Notes: a model not told the origin generated them from the sequence alone. Shown: positions 1-6,774, counted from the stretch's first letter. The stretch is DNA of 9,406 nucleotides from Treponema sp. (GCA_031263435.1 JAISFT010000188.1:1-9406); one strand, 5' to 3'. Program-made: numbers and translations.

Positions 1-327
1 GAACTCCAAAATATTGTCGGACCTGAATATCCGGGCGATGTTTTTGTGGATAACCATGTCGTGGGGTTTTTTAATGATCAGCAGATCAATGCGAAGGGGT
101 TCGGTGGTTAGCTGGTACTCATACTTGAACTGGAGGGATTCATTATAGTCAATCAGTTCCAGTTGGAGGGCCTGGAGGAAGGCGGGGTGCCATTGTAGCC
201 TTTCAGGGCGGACCGGGTCAGGCTTGTCCATACCGGTGTTACGGTACAACAAAACGGGAATAGCCACAATATGGGCGCTGGGCGCCTGCCCCACCACCCA
301 GTTGACATAACGCGCAATTACCCCCAT
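1..327 (-). CDS. PD-(D/E)XK-like nuclease-family protein, C-terminus cut by window edge
   Basis: Reading the minus strand from ATG at 327, 109 codons stay open to the window edge, so the 3' part is missing. The translation contains QWHPAFLQALQLELIDY, then a strand-rich stretch with EPLRIDLLIIKK (residues 76-87), and ends at NILEF. This resembles a family of small proteins common in treponemes and clostridia with a PD-(D/E)XK-like core, in which an acidic residue (here Asp81) is followed by an E-x-K pair (here Glu108, with the Lys expected just past the edge). Nuclease activity is inferred from that pattern only. The start is uncertain: no Shine-Dalgarno sequence precedes ATG 327 or the internal ATG at 231 (codon 33), and the family core begins near codon 40, so 231 may be the true start. 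It is transcribed away from the repeat-rich region to its right. No partner gene is visible. Confidence 0.6.
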   Translation of the reverse strand, partial: MGVIARYVNWVVGQAPSAHIVAIPVLLYRNTGMDKPDPVRPERLQWHPAFLQALQLELIDYNESLQFKYEYQLTTEPLRIDLLIIKKPHDMVIHKNIARIFRSDNILEF

Positions 328-349
328 ACTATTGCACAAAGGAAGCGTT

Positions 350-417
350 CAACGTTATGCATACTGTAACAGTTTTTAACAGCATCCTACCCCCTTTAAA
401 CTTGATACATAACGTTG
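350..417. repeat. Inverted repeat with CAACGTTATG arms
   Basis: CAACGTTATGCAT at 350-362 is matched on the opposite strand by 405-417 (CAACGTTATGTAT), 12 of 13 bases, with 42 bases between. It lies just upstream of the minus-strand gene at the left edge and just left of the larger repeat at 450-705. It could be a hairpin in the leader of that gene or the end pair of a small element. Nothing in it looks coding. Confidence 0.5.
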
Positions 418-509
418 CGCCTTTTGTATATCTCTCTTCCCTGCGGCAAAGGCTAAACTTGACCTGCCCTAAAGTGTACTGCAGGGCCGGGGAAAAGACC
501 GGAAAAATC

Positions 510-563
510 TTTGGAATTCCCTGCCGGAGCGTATTGAAAATAGCGGAGGCAGACTCTACAAGC
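510..563. repeat. Conserved 54-base core, copy 1a
   Basis: This stretch starts TTTGGAATTCCCTGCC and ends CTCTACAAGC. It matches 6932-6985 at 52 of 54 bases, the differences being G/A at 545 and C/T at 553. Within it CTGCC (521-525) can pair with GGCAG (548-552) across a 22-base loop. Such conservation between distant intergenic sites with no reading frame in common suggests a functional RNA or DNA structure. Confidence 0.75.
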
Positions 564-594
564 GTTTTCCCGGGGGCTTAGCCCGGCCACCGCA

Positions 595-646
595 CTCCCC
601 CACCACAGCATAGCGTAGATAGCGGAGGGAGACTCTACAAACGTTT
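595..646. repeat. Partial core, copy 1b, with covarying stem
   Basis: Positions 619-646 match 540-567 at 26 of 28 bases. The stem corresponding to CTGCC/GGCAG is here CTCCC (595-599) with GGGAG (627-631): a G-C pair has become C-G, so pairing is kept although both bases changed. The left half is otherwise diverged. The core therefore occurs twice within copy 1, 79 bases apart. Confidence 0.6.
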
Positions 647-711
647 TTGGAGGATTTTTCCCCGGTTCTGCCGGAACACGCTGTGCTCTGGGTCAAGTTT
701 AGGCTGGAGGC

Positions 712-740
712 TTGACACCAGGGTCCGATAAACAAATACT
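712..740 (+). promoter_or_regulatory. Candidate sigma70 promoter for the substrate-binding protein gene
   Basis: TTGACA at 712-717 matches the -35 consensus fully. After a 17-base spacer, AATACT at 735-740 matches the -10 consensus at 4 of 6 positions. It sits just right of the repeat element and about 50 bases before the coding start at 793. A 13-base palindrome, CCGGTTTAACCGG (752-764), follows in the presumed leader and could be an operator or a small hairpin. Confidence 0.4.
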
Positions 741-792
741 GGAACGAAAGTCCGGTTTAACCGGCGTATTTTAGGTTTTTATGGAGGAAAGC

Positions 793-2415
793 ATGAAAAA
801 ACTTTGGATTCTATCCCTGATTTTCGTCCTCTGCGGTGCCACGGTATTCGCCCGCGGCGCCGGTCAGCGGCAAAGCACCGGACAGACGGCGGTAGGCAAC
901 CAGCTTACCATATCCTACGGTACAAAACCGAATCTTGATCCCCATTGGAACGCCGGTTCCTCGGGGGTGCAGATCATGCAACTGCTCTACGAGGGACTCT
1001 ACCGCTACAACGAGACCAGCTTTGAATTCGCCGGTGCGGAGGGGGTAACGGTTTCCCCCGACGGCCTTACCTGGACCTTCACACTCCGCCGGGAATCCCG
1101 GTGGTCCGACGGCCAGCCGGTTACGGCGGCCCACTATGTGTACAGCATGAAGCGGCTGGTTGATCCCGCCATCGGGACCACCTATATGAAGGACTACGGC
1201 CAGTTCCTCAAGAACGGCCTTAAAATTGCCGAAGGCCAGCTTCCCCTTTCGCAACTGGGGGTCAGGGCGATAGACGATTATACCCTGGAGATCCAGTTGG
1301 AGAATGTATGTTCCTTCTTCGATGCCATACTCTGTTACACAACCTTCTACCCCATGCGGGAAGAATTTGTCCAGGAAGACGGGACCGGCTACTGGGCCTG
1401 GGATGTAAGCCGGATGGTGACCAACGGTTCCATGAAGATGGTTTCCTGTAACGAGATGGAGGAGATTGTCCTGGAAAAGAGTACCACCTATTGGGACCGG
1501 GCCAATATTAATCTGGACCGGCTGGTCATCAAGCTGCTGGACGACGACAATACCAGGCTTGCCCTGTTTAACACCAACCAGGTGGACATGATCTTCAACT
1601 TCCCCTCGGAAGAGGTGATTGCGCTGAACAGACAGGGTTACTACCACACGGTACCCCGGCTTATGTCGGGATTCCTGCTGCTCAACAACAACAAGGCCCC
1701 CCTGAGCGATCCCCGGGTCCGCCGGGCCCTGGCCCTGAGTTTTGACCGGGACTACCTCTGCAACACCCTGCTGAACAACACGAAAATACCGGCCACCACC
1801 TTTATCGGCAGGGGTTTCCCCGGCAGCGTCCCGGGCAGGGACTTCTACTCCGAAAGCCCCGCGATGGTAAGCTACAACCCCGACGAAGCCCGGAGGCTCC
1901 TGGCGGAAGCCGGTTTCCCCGGCGGCAGGGGGATACCTGTTATCGAGATTACCTACGCGAACAACCCCGATTCCAACACGATCTTTGAGTACCTCCAGTC
2001 TATATGGCGGCAGGAACTTGGTATCGAAACCACCATCACTTCCATGGAACCCGCGGCCATGACGCCCCTCAGGGACGAGGGCAGGTTTGACATTACCCCC
2101 CAGAACTGGGGCGCCGATTACTTCGATGTCAGCAACATGCTGTCGATCTTTGCGCCGGGGAACCTTATCAACGCGGGGCGTTACGAGAACCCCGCGTTCA
2201 CCAGCGCGTATAACCAGTCCCTGACAACCGTGAACAACGCGGAACGCATCGGCCTGCTCCACGAGGCTGAACGGCTTATCATCCAGCAGGATACGGGTAT
2301 CATCCCCCTGTACTACTGGGTGTCCCCCTACATCTTCCGGGACAGTGTTGTTACGAATGTAATATACGATTCCAACAGCACGGTGATGTTCAGCAAGGTG
2401 ATTGTAAGGAAGTAA
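793..2415 (+). CDS. ABC transporter substrate-binding protein, peptide type (SBP family 5, OppA-like)
   Basis: A 540-residue exported solute-binding protein. Residues 1-20 (MKKLWILSLIFVLCGATVFA) form a signal peptide with a plausible type I cleavage after VFA. The Cys at 14 is preceded by VL, a poor lipobox, so lipidation is doubtful. The mature protein shows family-5 hallmarks: QLLYEGLYRYN (63-73), the DGLTWTFTLRRESRWSDGQPVTA region (90-112), the central SDPRVRRALALSFDR segment (305-319), and a C-terminal segment with GIIPLYYW. The length suits OppA/DppA proteins. An upstream in-frame ATG at 781 exists, but GGAGG at 783-787 sits at Shine-Dalgarno distance from ATG 793, so 793 is chosen. No permease or ATPase gene is adjacent, so it must work with components encoded elsewhere or act as a sensor or binding protein. 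Peptide is the likeliest ligand but is not shown by the sequence. Confidence 0.93.
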   Translation: MKKLWILSLIFVLCGATVFARGAGQRQSTGQTAVGNQLTISYGTKPNLDPHWNAGSSGVQIMQLLYEGLYRYNETSFEFAGAEGVTVSPDGLTWTFTLRRESRWSDGQPVTAAHYVYSMKRLVDPAIGTTYMKDYGQFLKNGLKIAEGQLPLSQLGVRAIDDYTLEIQLENVCSFFDAILCYTTFYPMREEFVQEDGTGYWAWDVSRMVTNGSMKMVSCNEMEEIVLEKSTTYWDRANINLDRLVIKLLDDDNTRLALFNTNQVDMIFNFPSEEVIALNRQGYYHTVPRLMSGFLLLNNNKAPLSDPRVRRALALSFDRDYLCNTLLNNTKIPATTFIGRGFPGSVPGRDFYSESPAMVSYNPDEARRLLAEAGFPGGRGIPVIEITYANNPDSNTIFEYLQSIWRQELGIETTITSMEPAAMTPLRDEGRFDITPQNWGADYFDVSNMLSIFAPGNLINAGRYENPAFTSAYNQSLTTVNNAERIGLLHEAERLIIQQDTGIIPLYYWVSPYIFRDSVVTNVIYDSNSTVMFSKVIVRK

Positions 2416-2425
2416 AGGCCCGAAG

Positions 2426-2521
2426 GCCGCCGATCCCCAGCCGCCCTGCATTTGCGGGTTTCTGCGTCACCTTGTGCCGCAGAAACCCCGATTAACAGGC
2501 TGCGTGGAATCGGCGGCTTTT
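2426..2521. terminator. Large inverted repeat between convergent genes, T-run on plus side
   Basis: GCCGCCGAT (2426-2434) pairs perfectly with ATCGGCGGC (2509-2517), followed on the plus strand by TTTT (2518-2521). A second strong hairpin is nested inside. The structure lies exactly between the stops of the convergent genes at 2415 and 2521, so it probably ends plus-strand transcription. The long loop makes it an atypical intrinsic terminator. Confidence 0.45.
2456..2488. terminator. Nested hairpin, 11-bp perfect stem
   Basis: GGGTTTCTGCG (2456-2466) and CGCAGAAACCC (2478-2488) form a perfect 11-bp stem with an 11-base loop. No T-run follows on either strand, so alone it is not a classical intrinsic terminator. 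It may stop polymerase together with the flanking stem or protect transcript 3' ends of the two convergent genes. Confidence 0.5.
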
Positions 2522-3522
2522 CACCGTGACAGCGGCGTCAACATGAGAATCCGGAAGATTTCGGCGGCCCGGGGCTCCGTAACTTCCGGCGCCTCCGGTT
2601 CCGGGAGAGGCTCTGCCTCTACGGCGGCCCGGAAGGGGGTCCATTTTTCCCGGAAAAAGGCCTCTATCTTACGGCGGGTAGAAAGCACCGTGGCGGCATA
2701 GTCCAGGGTTTGCCGGGGGGTCCCGCCCGAATGGACCCGGACGGACCCGGCGTTGTACATCGCCAGGGCGGTAATTTCCGATCCCCCCATATCAAGACAA
2801 AAACGCAGATGGGATATGCCGTAATACACGTTTATCCGGGGATTATAGTAGTCCGCCTCGCTTAACTTGGGAAAAGAATTGCTGTTCAACTGGAACAGCC
2901 CCCGGTCTATGCTGCCGTCCTTGTTCCGGCGGTTCAGCGCCCGGCTGTTGTAGCGGCTTTCCACCCAGCACAGAGCGAAGGCCAGACCGGGGGGAATGGC
3001 AAAGCGATCCGCCTCTTCCAGGATGATTCCGGCTGTTTCCGCCGAACCGCAGATCCCGGCAAAAAAGTCGATAACCCCTTCCCGCAGCCGGGGATCCCGG
3101 TAGCACTCCCCTATCTCGTCCGTCAGAATTTCCGGTTCCAGGAGAAAGGCGGAAGAAATTTCCAAAGGTATTTCCACGGGGGGAATAACAACTTCGGGGG
3201 GAGGGATAACCTGGGGCAGTTCCTGCGGGGGAAACAGAAGCTTCGAGGCCGTGTAGGCGCCAATATTCATTGCCGCCAGCACAGCCAGAAAAAAGGGAAG
3301 CAAATACCGGGCCCCCATCCGCAGGACAGCCGGAGACCCGGAACAGTCCTGCTCCTCCGCGGGCTTCCTGTGAACTTTTGAACGTTCCCGATCCAGGCGG
3401 GAACGGATCAGGCGCCGGTACTCCGGTAAAAAATCCAGAGCGGGCGCGGGATTCAAAGATAAAATCCGGCGGACAAACAGGGCCTGACCGGGGATAAAAC
3501 AATAATTATTTACATCAAACAC
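2521..3522 (-). CDS. Membrane-anchored lytic transglycosylase (SLT domain)
   Basis: Cleaves the MurNAc-GlcNAc bond of peptidoglycan at the outer face of the inner membrane. Numbering from GTG 3522 (333 residues): a charged cytoplasmic N-terminus, one membrane segment at about 73-94 (YLLPFFLAVLAAMNIGAY), a Pro-rich linker with repeated PPP/PPV (98-118), then an SLT domain at about 150-290. Family motifs are all present: catalytic Glu188 in CWVESRYNSRA, GLFQLN (208-213) and AMYNAG (254-259). An acidic/Pro tail (PLPEPEAPEV) precedes the end. The frame extends to GTG 3534, but GGAG six bases before GTG 3522 favours the latter. The gene overlaps the serA stop by 8 bases, so it is probably translationally coupled to serA. 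A link between wall remodelling and serine synthesis is not obvious. It may simply share the transcript. Confidence 0.88.
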   Translation of the reverse strand: MFDVNNYCFIPGQALFVRRILSLNPAPALDFLPEYRRLIRSRLDRERSKVHRKPAEEQDCSGSPAVLRMGARYLLPFFLAVLAAMNIGAYTASKLLFPPQELPQVIPPPEVVIPPVEIPLEISSAFLLEPEILTDEIGECYRDPRLREGVIDFFAGICGSAETAGIILEEADRFAIPPGLAFALCWVESRYNSRALNRRNKDGSIDRGLFQLNSNSFPKLSEADYYNPRINVYYGISHLRFCLDMGGSEITALAMYNAGSVRVHSGGTPRQTLDYAATVLSTRRKIEAFFREKWTPFRAAVEAEPLPEPEAPEVTEPRAAEIFRILMLTPLSR

Positions 3523-4699
3523 TACGCACTCCACTTACAATGGTCCGGACCCTGATAATCCCCTCCACATTCTGAAGTTTTTCCAGAAGGCCGCCGGGAA
3601 TTTGCTGCTCCGTATCAATGATGTTGTAGGCATAGTCGTCCTTGTGGTGGTTTATCAGGTCCGTAATATTTATATTTTCTCCTGCCAGCATGGTGGTAAT
3701 CTGTCCCACCATGTTGGGGATGTTCCGGTTCGCCACCAGGAGCCGGTAGGGGGCCCGCTGGTCCAGACGACACCGGGGAAAATTCACCGAATTTCTAATT
3801 CCTCCGGATTCAAGAAAATCCATAAGCTGCCGCACCGCCATGACGGCGCAGTTATCCTCCGCCTCCGGGGTACTGGCCCCCAGATGGGGAATGCAGACGG
3901 CTCCGGGGCAGGCCAGAAGCTCCGCGGATGGAAAATCCGTAACGTAACAGGCAATGCGGCCCAAACCCAGGGCGGCAATAATATCGGCCTCGTTTACCAG
4001 CCCCCCCCGGGCCAAATTGATAATCCTGGCGCCCTTCTTCATGAAGCGCAGTTTCTCGGCATTCAAAAGTCCCCTGGTGGTATCCGTCAGGGGGATATGG
4101 ACCGTAAGGTAGTCCGCTTTTCCCAAAAGCCCTTCCAGGGTATCCGCCCGAACCACCTGGCGGGAAAGGCTCCAGGCCGCGTCGACGGAGATGTAGGGAT
4201 CGTAGCCGATAACTTCCATGCCCAGGGCAACTGCATCGTTGGCTACCAGGGCGCCTATGGCCCCAAGCCCCACCACCCCCAGGGTCTTACCCCGGATTTC
4301 CGGCCCTTCAAACCTGGATTTTTCCATCTCTACCAGGTCCGGCACCTCGTCCGCCCTGTTTGCAATGCCGGCGCTCCAGCCGATACCCCCCAAAATATTC
4401 CGGGAAGACAGGAACAGGGCGGCCAGAACCAGTTCTTTAACCGCGTTGGCATTCCCGCCGGGGGTATTGAACACCACAATGCCCCGGTCACTGCAGGGCC
4501 CGACGGGGATGTTGTTATAGCCCGCGCCGGCCCGGGCTATGGCCTTTACCGAATCGGGGATGGCCACACTGTGGAGATCGGCGCTCCGTACCAGGATGGC
4601 ATCCGGGTGGAGAATCTCGCTGGCAACTTCGTAATTGTCCCGGGGGAACAGTTCCAGGCCCGGGGGCGAAATCTTGTTAAACGTTTGAATCCTGAACAC
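3515..4699 (-). CDS. serA: D-3-phosphoglycerate dehydrogenase, ACT-domain short form
   Basis: Catalyses the first step of serine synthesis, NAD-dependent oxidation of 3-phosphoglycerate to 3-phosphohydroxypyruvate, in the cytoplasm. The 394-residue protein has a split substrate domain, the Rossmann motif GLGAIG (144-149) ending at Asp167 in GYDP (acidic residue typical for NAD over NADP), and the catalytic trio Arg231 (NLARGG), Glu237 (VNEAD) and His272 (PHLGAST). A C-terminal ACT domain (about 317-394) starts near YRLLVANRNIPNMVGQI. This is the roughly 390-residue form, without the extra domain of long PGDHs. ACT domains often bind serine for feedback inhibition, which is inferred here. GTG start is supported by AGAGGAG seven bases upstream. 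It follows serC after 171 bases containing a hairpin (4751-4790) and overlaps the transglycosylase gene by 8 bases. Confidence 0.95.
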   Translation of the reverse strand: MFRIQTFNKISPPGLELFPRDNYEVASEILHPDAILVRSADLHSVAIPDSVKAIARAGAGYNNIPVGPCSDRGIVVFNTPGGNANAVKELVLAALFLSSRNILGGIGWSAGIANRADEVPDLVEMEKSRFEGPEIRGKTLGVVGLGAIGALVANDAVALGMEVIGYDPYISVDAAWSLSRQVVRADTLEGLLGKADYLTVHIPLTDTTRGLLNAEKLRFMKKGARIINLARGGLVNEADIIAALGLGRIACYVTDFPSAELLACPGAVCIPHLGASTPEAEDNCAVMAVRQLMDFLESGGIRNSVNFPRCRLDQRAPYRLLVANRNIPNMVGQITTMLAGENINITDLINHHKDDYAYNIIDTEQQIPGGLLEKLQNVEGIIRVRTIVSGVRSV

Positions 4700-4750
4700 G
4701 ATGATACTCCTCTGTATACTAAGCTAAGTAACGGGTAAATTTAGGCTTTG

Positions 4751-4790
4751 ATGACCAAAATGGGCCCAAAAACCCATTTAACCGGGTCAT
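4751..4790 (-). promoter_or_regulatory. Two-part hairpin in the serC-serA gap
   Basis: ATGACC (4751-4756) pairs with GGTCAT (4785-4790), and inside it AAATGGG (4758-4764) pairs with CCCATTT (4773-4779) around an 8-base loop. On the minus strand this lies about 50 bases before the serA start, beyond the serC stop. No T-run follows, so it is not a typical terminator. It could be an RNA processing or stability element, or an operator. A GC-rich imperfect stem around 4815-4850 and a small one near the serC stop add more secondary structure in this gap. Confidence 0.4.
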
Positions 4791-4870
4791 TTCACCAGAT
4801 TCTTTAAGAAACGCCATACACCGCCCGCAACAGACGGCGCAGGCGGCAGCCCTGTTTCCGGCTGCTCCGG

Positions 4871-5974
4871 CTACAGGGTCATTTCAAATTTTTTCATAAA
4901 ATCGACCAGGGCCCTAAGCCCCTCCAGCGGCATCGCGTTGTAGACGCTGGCCCGCATCCCCCCCACCAGACGGTGCCCCCCCAGGTTTACCAGGGCGGCG
5001 GCGGCGGCCTCCTTTACAAAGCGGGTCTCGATGGCCTTCCGCTTTGCCGGGTCCTCCTCCCTTGGTACAAAGGTGATGTTCATGATGCTCCGGGAGGATC
5101 GTTCCACAGGGGAATAAAAATGGCGGGAATCGTCCAAATAATCGTAGAAGAATTCCGCCTTTTCCCGGTTAAGGACGGCTATCGCCTCCACGCCCCCCAG
5201 GTTTTTAAGCCAGTCCAGCACCAGACCGATGATGTAGATCCCGTAACAGGGGGGGGTATTGTACAGGGAACCTTCTTCCGCGTGGATGTCGTACCGGAGC
5301 ATCGCCGGCGTCCAAGAGGGCGCGCGGCCGATAAGATCCTCCCGGATGATGACCACCGTGGTCCCCGCGGGGCCCAGGTTTTTCTGCGCACCGGCATAGA
5401 GGACGCCGAATTTTGACACATCCAGGGGCTCCGAAAGGATACAGCTTGAGATATCCGCCGCCAGGGGTACGGCGCCGGTCTCCGGGATCGTTCCCCACCT
5501 GGTCCCCACGATGGTGTTGTTCAGCGTGATATGGTAGTAGGCATCGGAGGGGTCCGGGGGAGGGGCCGCGGGGATATAGGTGTAATTCCTGTCCCCGGAC
5601 CCGGAGCGGATCGCCGGTTCCAGGTACTTGGCGGCCTCGGCCGCGGCTTTTTTCGCCCAGATCCCCGTTTCGATATAGGCGGCCGTTTTCCGGGGACTCC
5701 CCGGCTCCCCGGCCCCCAGGTTGAGGGGTACCATCGAAAACTGAAGGGAAGCTCCCCCCTGTAAAAACAGGACCTTATAGTTGGAGGGAATACCCATAAG
5801 TTCCCTTAACAGGGCCTCGGTCTTCTCGATGATGGGCTTAAAGTCCCCGGACCGGTGGCTCATCTCCATTACCGACTGGCCCGATCCGTTGGCGTCGCTC
5901 ATCTCCCGGGCGGCCCGTTCCAGTACCGGCAGGGGCAGGGCCGAAGGGCCCGAGGAAAAATTGAATACACGCAT
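4871..5974 (-). CDS. serC: Phosphoserine aminotransferase
   Basis: Transfers the amino group of glutamate to 3-phosphohydroxypyruvate, giving phosphoserine: the second serine-synthesis step, cytoplasmic and PLP-dependent. The protein is 367 residues, normal for SerC. Visible hallmarks are the N-terminal FNFSSGPSALP, EMSHRS (37-42), the phosphate-binding GGASLQF (73-79), the PLP-binding Lys198 in YAGAQKNLGPAG, and the C-terminal GGMRASVYNAM (338-348). The ATG start has a strong AGGAGG at about 5 bases. It lies 45 bases after the rex stop, so the two are almost surely co-transcribed, and serA follows. No serB (phosphoserine phosphatase) is in the window. Confidence 0.96.
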   Translation of the reverse strand: MRVFNFSSGPSALPLPVLERAAREMSDANGSGQSVMEMSHRSGDFKPIIEKTEALLRELMGIPSNYKVLFLQGGASLQFSMVPLNLGAGEPGSPRKTAAYIETGIWAKKAAAEAAKYLEPAIRSGSGDRNYTYIPAAPPPDPSDAYYHITLNNTIVGTRWGTIPETGAVPLAADISSCILSEPLDVSKFGVLYAGAQKNLGPAGTTVVIIREDLIGRAPSWTPAMLRYDIHAEEGSLYNTPPCYGIYIIGLVLDWLKNLGGVEAIAVLNREKAEFFYDYLDDSRHFYSPVERSSRSIMNITFVPREEDPAKRKAIETRFVKEAAAAALVNLGGHRLVGGMRASVYNAMPLEGLRALVDFMKKFEMTL

Positions 5975-6019
5975 AAGTCCTCCTTTTACTTCCGGTACCG
6001 CGTTTCGGCGGCGCCGGAC

Positions 6020-6670
6020 TTACATCCGTATGGCCAGAGCCCGCAGCTCCTCTTCCAGATACACGTTGCGGACCACCACCTGGGGCGGCAGCATAAGAAC
6101 CACCGGGGCAAAATTGACGATCCCCCGGATACCTGCGGCGGCCAGCTTTTCCGCCGCAGCCTGGGCGGCCTCCGCGGGCACGCAGAGCAGGGCAATCTCG
6201 ATGCCGAAGCGGCCGATCACTTCCCCCATTTTGTAGGCCGGGTAGAGGGGCGCCGGGGACTTGAGTATCTCCACCCGGTTCACGCTGATGTCAAAACCCG
6301 CCGTCAACTCAAAACCCGGAGAATCCCCGGGAGGGTTCCGCATATTCAGGCAGGCGGAGCCAAGCCGGCCAAGCCCCACCACGCAGTAACGCCGCCGCCT
6401 GTCCAGGGACAGGGCCCTGCGGATAAGGGGAACAAGGCAGGCCGGGGCATAGCCGTTGACGGAGCCAAGCCGGGTCTGCCCGGTAGAACCATCCGCATCA
6501 GGCCCGCCGGCAAAGCTCTCCAAATAGGAAATATCCCGGCGTACCGTATGGCTGGACCAGCCCGTAAGCTCCTCGATCCGGATGGAACTGAGGGATTCCC
6601 CGCCCGAGTCCTCCAAAATCCGCATTAACCGGAGAAGCCGCTCCCTGGTTACGGCAGGAATCTGTTCCAC
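6020..6670 (-). CDS. rex: Redox-sensing transcriptional repressor Rex
   Basis: DNA-binding repressor that is released when NADH binds, so it reports the NADH/NAD+ ratio. The protein (216 residues from GTG 6670) has a winged-helix N-terminus (IPAVTRERLLRLMRILED, then TGWSSHTVRRDISYLESF at 36-53), a Rossmann domain with GLGRLG (99-104), AGFDISVNRV, and the typical GIRGIVNFAPVVL (180-192). The frame extends to TTG 6703, but GTG 6670 has an AAGG-type ribosome site 8 bases upstream and gives the normal family N-terminus. The linker after the recognition helix is about 10 residues longer than usual (AGGPDADGSTGQTRLGSVNGY), where Rex proteins normally have a short RGVGY segment. The C-terminus stops at ELRALAIRM, about 10 residues early. 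A perfect Rex operator sits at its own promoter, strongly supporting the identity. Confidence 0.93.
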   Translation of the reverse strand: MEQIPAVTRERLLRLMRILEDSGGESLSSIRIEELTGWSSHTVRRDISYLESFAGGPDADGSTGQTRLGSVNGYAPACLVPLIRRALSLDRRRRYCVVGLGRLGSACLNMRNPPGDSPGFELTAGFDISVNRVEILKSPAPLYPAYKMGEVIGRFGIEIALLCVPAEAAQAAAEKLAAAGIRGIVNFAPVVLMLPPQVVVRNVYLEEELRALAIRM

Positions 6671-6712
6671 ATTGCCATCCTTTCCGCTGCAACAGGCCGC
6701 CAAGCCGCCTAT

Positions 6713-6730
6713 CTGTGAAATATTTCACAG
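6713..6730. promoter_or_regulatory. Rex operator (perfect palindrome)
   Basis: CTGTGAAATATTTCACAG is a perfect 18-base palindrome and matches the known Rex box TTGTGAAnnnnTTCACAA except for the outermost pair. It begins 3 bases past the -10 hexamer of the rex promoter and so covers the expected transcription start. Rex binding there would block its own operon, including serC and serA. I saw no second such box in the window. Confidence 0.88.
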
Positions 6731-6732
6731 CA

Positions 6733-6761
6733 ATCATAATAAAATAGAGAAAAAAAGTCAA
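6733..6761 (-). promoter_or_regulatory. Sigma70-type promoter of the rex-serC-serA cluster
   Basis: On the minus strand TTGACT (6761-6756) is followed by a 17-base T-rich spacer and TATGAT (6738-6733). Each hexamer matches consensus at 5 of 6. The expected start lies near 6726, inside the Rex box, giving a leader of about 55 bases. Confidence 0.75.
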
Positions 6762-6774
6762 GTTCATGTTTTCT

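Larger units (their letters stand above)
450..705. repeat. Copy 1 of a nested inverted-repeat element
   Basis: Outer arms AGGCTAAACTTGACC (450-464) and its complement at 691-705 match at 14 of 15 bases. Inside lie two versions of a conserved core (510-563 and 595-646). The second copy of the same element is at 6825-7050: its outer arms share AAACTTGACC and its core is nearly identical. The inner arms beside the core here are degenerate, only about 10 loosely paired bases around 500-509 and 564-573, unlike the perfect arms of copy 2. No transposase is encoded, so if mobile it would depend on other genes. It resembles a MITE- or REP-like intergenic element, family unknown to me. Confidence 0.65.

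Noticed and set aside
364..382. Second Rex-like operator (CTGTAAC...TTAACAG)
   Set aside because: The half-sites match only in the outer four bases and the spacing is one base too long.
357..581. Plus-strand 74-codon frame
   Set aside because: It runs through the repeat arms and conserved core, whose second copy does not keep this frame; no ribosome site.
450..705. Integron attC site
   Set aside because: Treponema denticola has an integron and attC sites are imperfect palindromes, but the arms lack the GTTRRRY/RYYYAAC core sequences and no integrase is present.
811..2451. Minus-strand 546-codon open frame opposite the substrate-binding protein gene
   Set aside because: It is antisense to a clear family member and its Val/Gly/His/Pro-rich translation matches no protein type. 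Long antisense frames are expected with GC-ending codons.
3602..4738. Plus-strand 378-codon frame opposite serA
   Set aside because: A shadow of serA: low-complexity Gly/His/Gln/Pro translation, no recognisable domain, and serA has all catalytic residues.
5855..6628. Plus-strand 257-codon frame opposite rex and serC
   Set aside because: It crosses two well-supported genes on the other strand and its translation looks non-natural.
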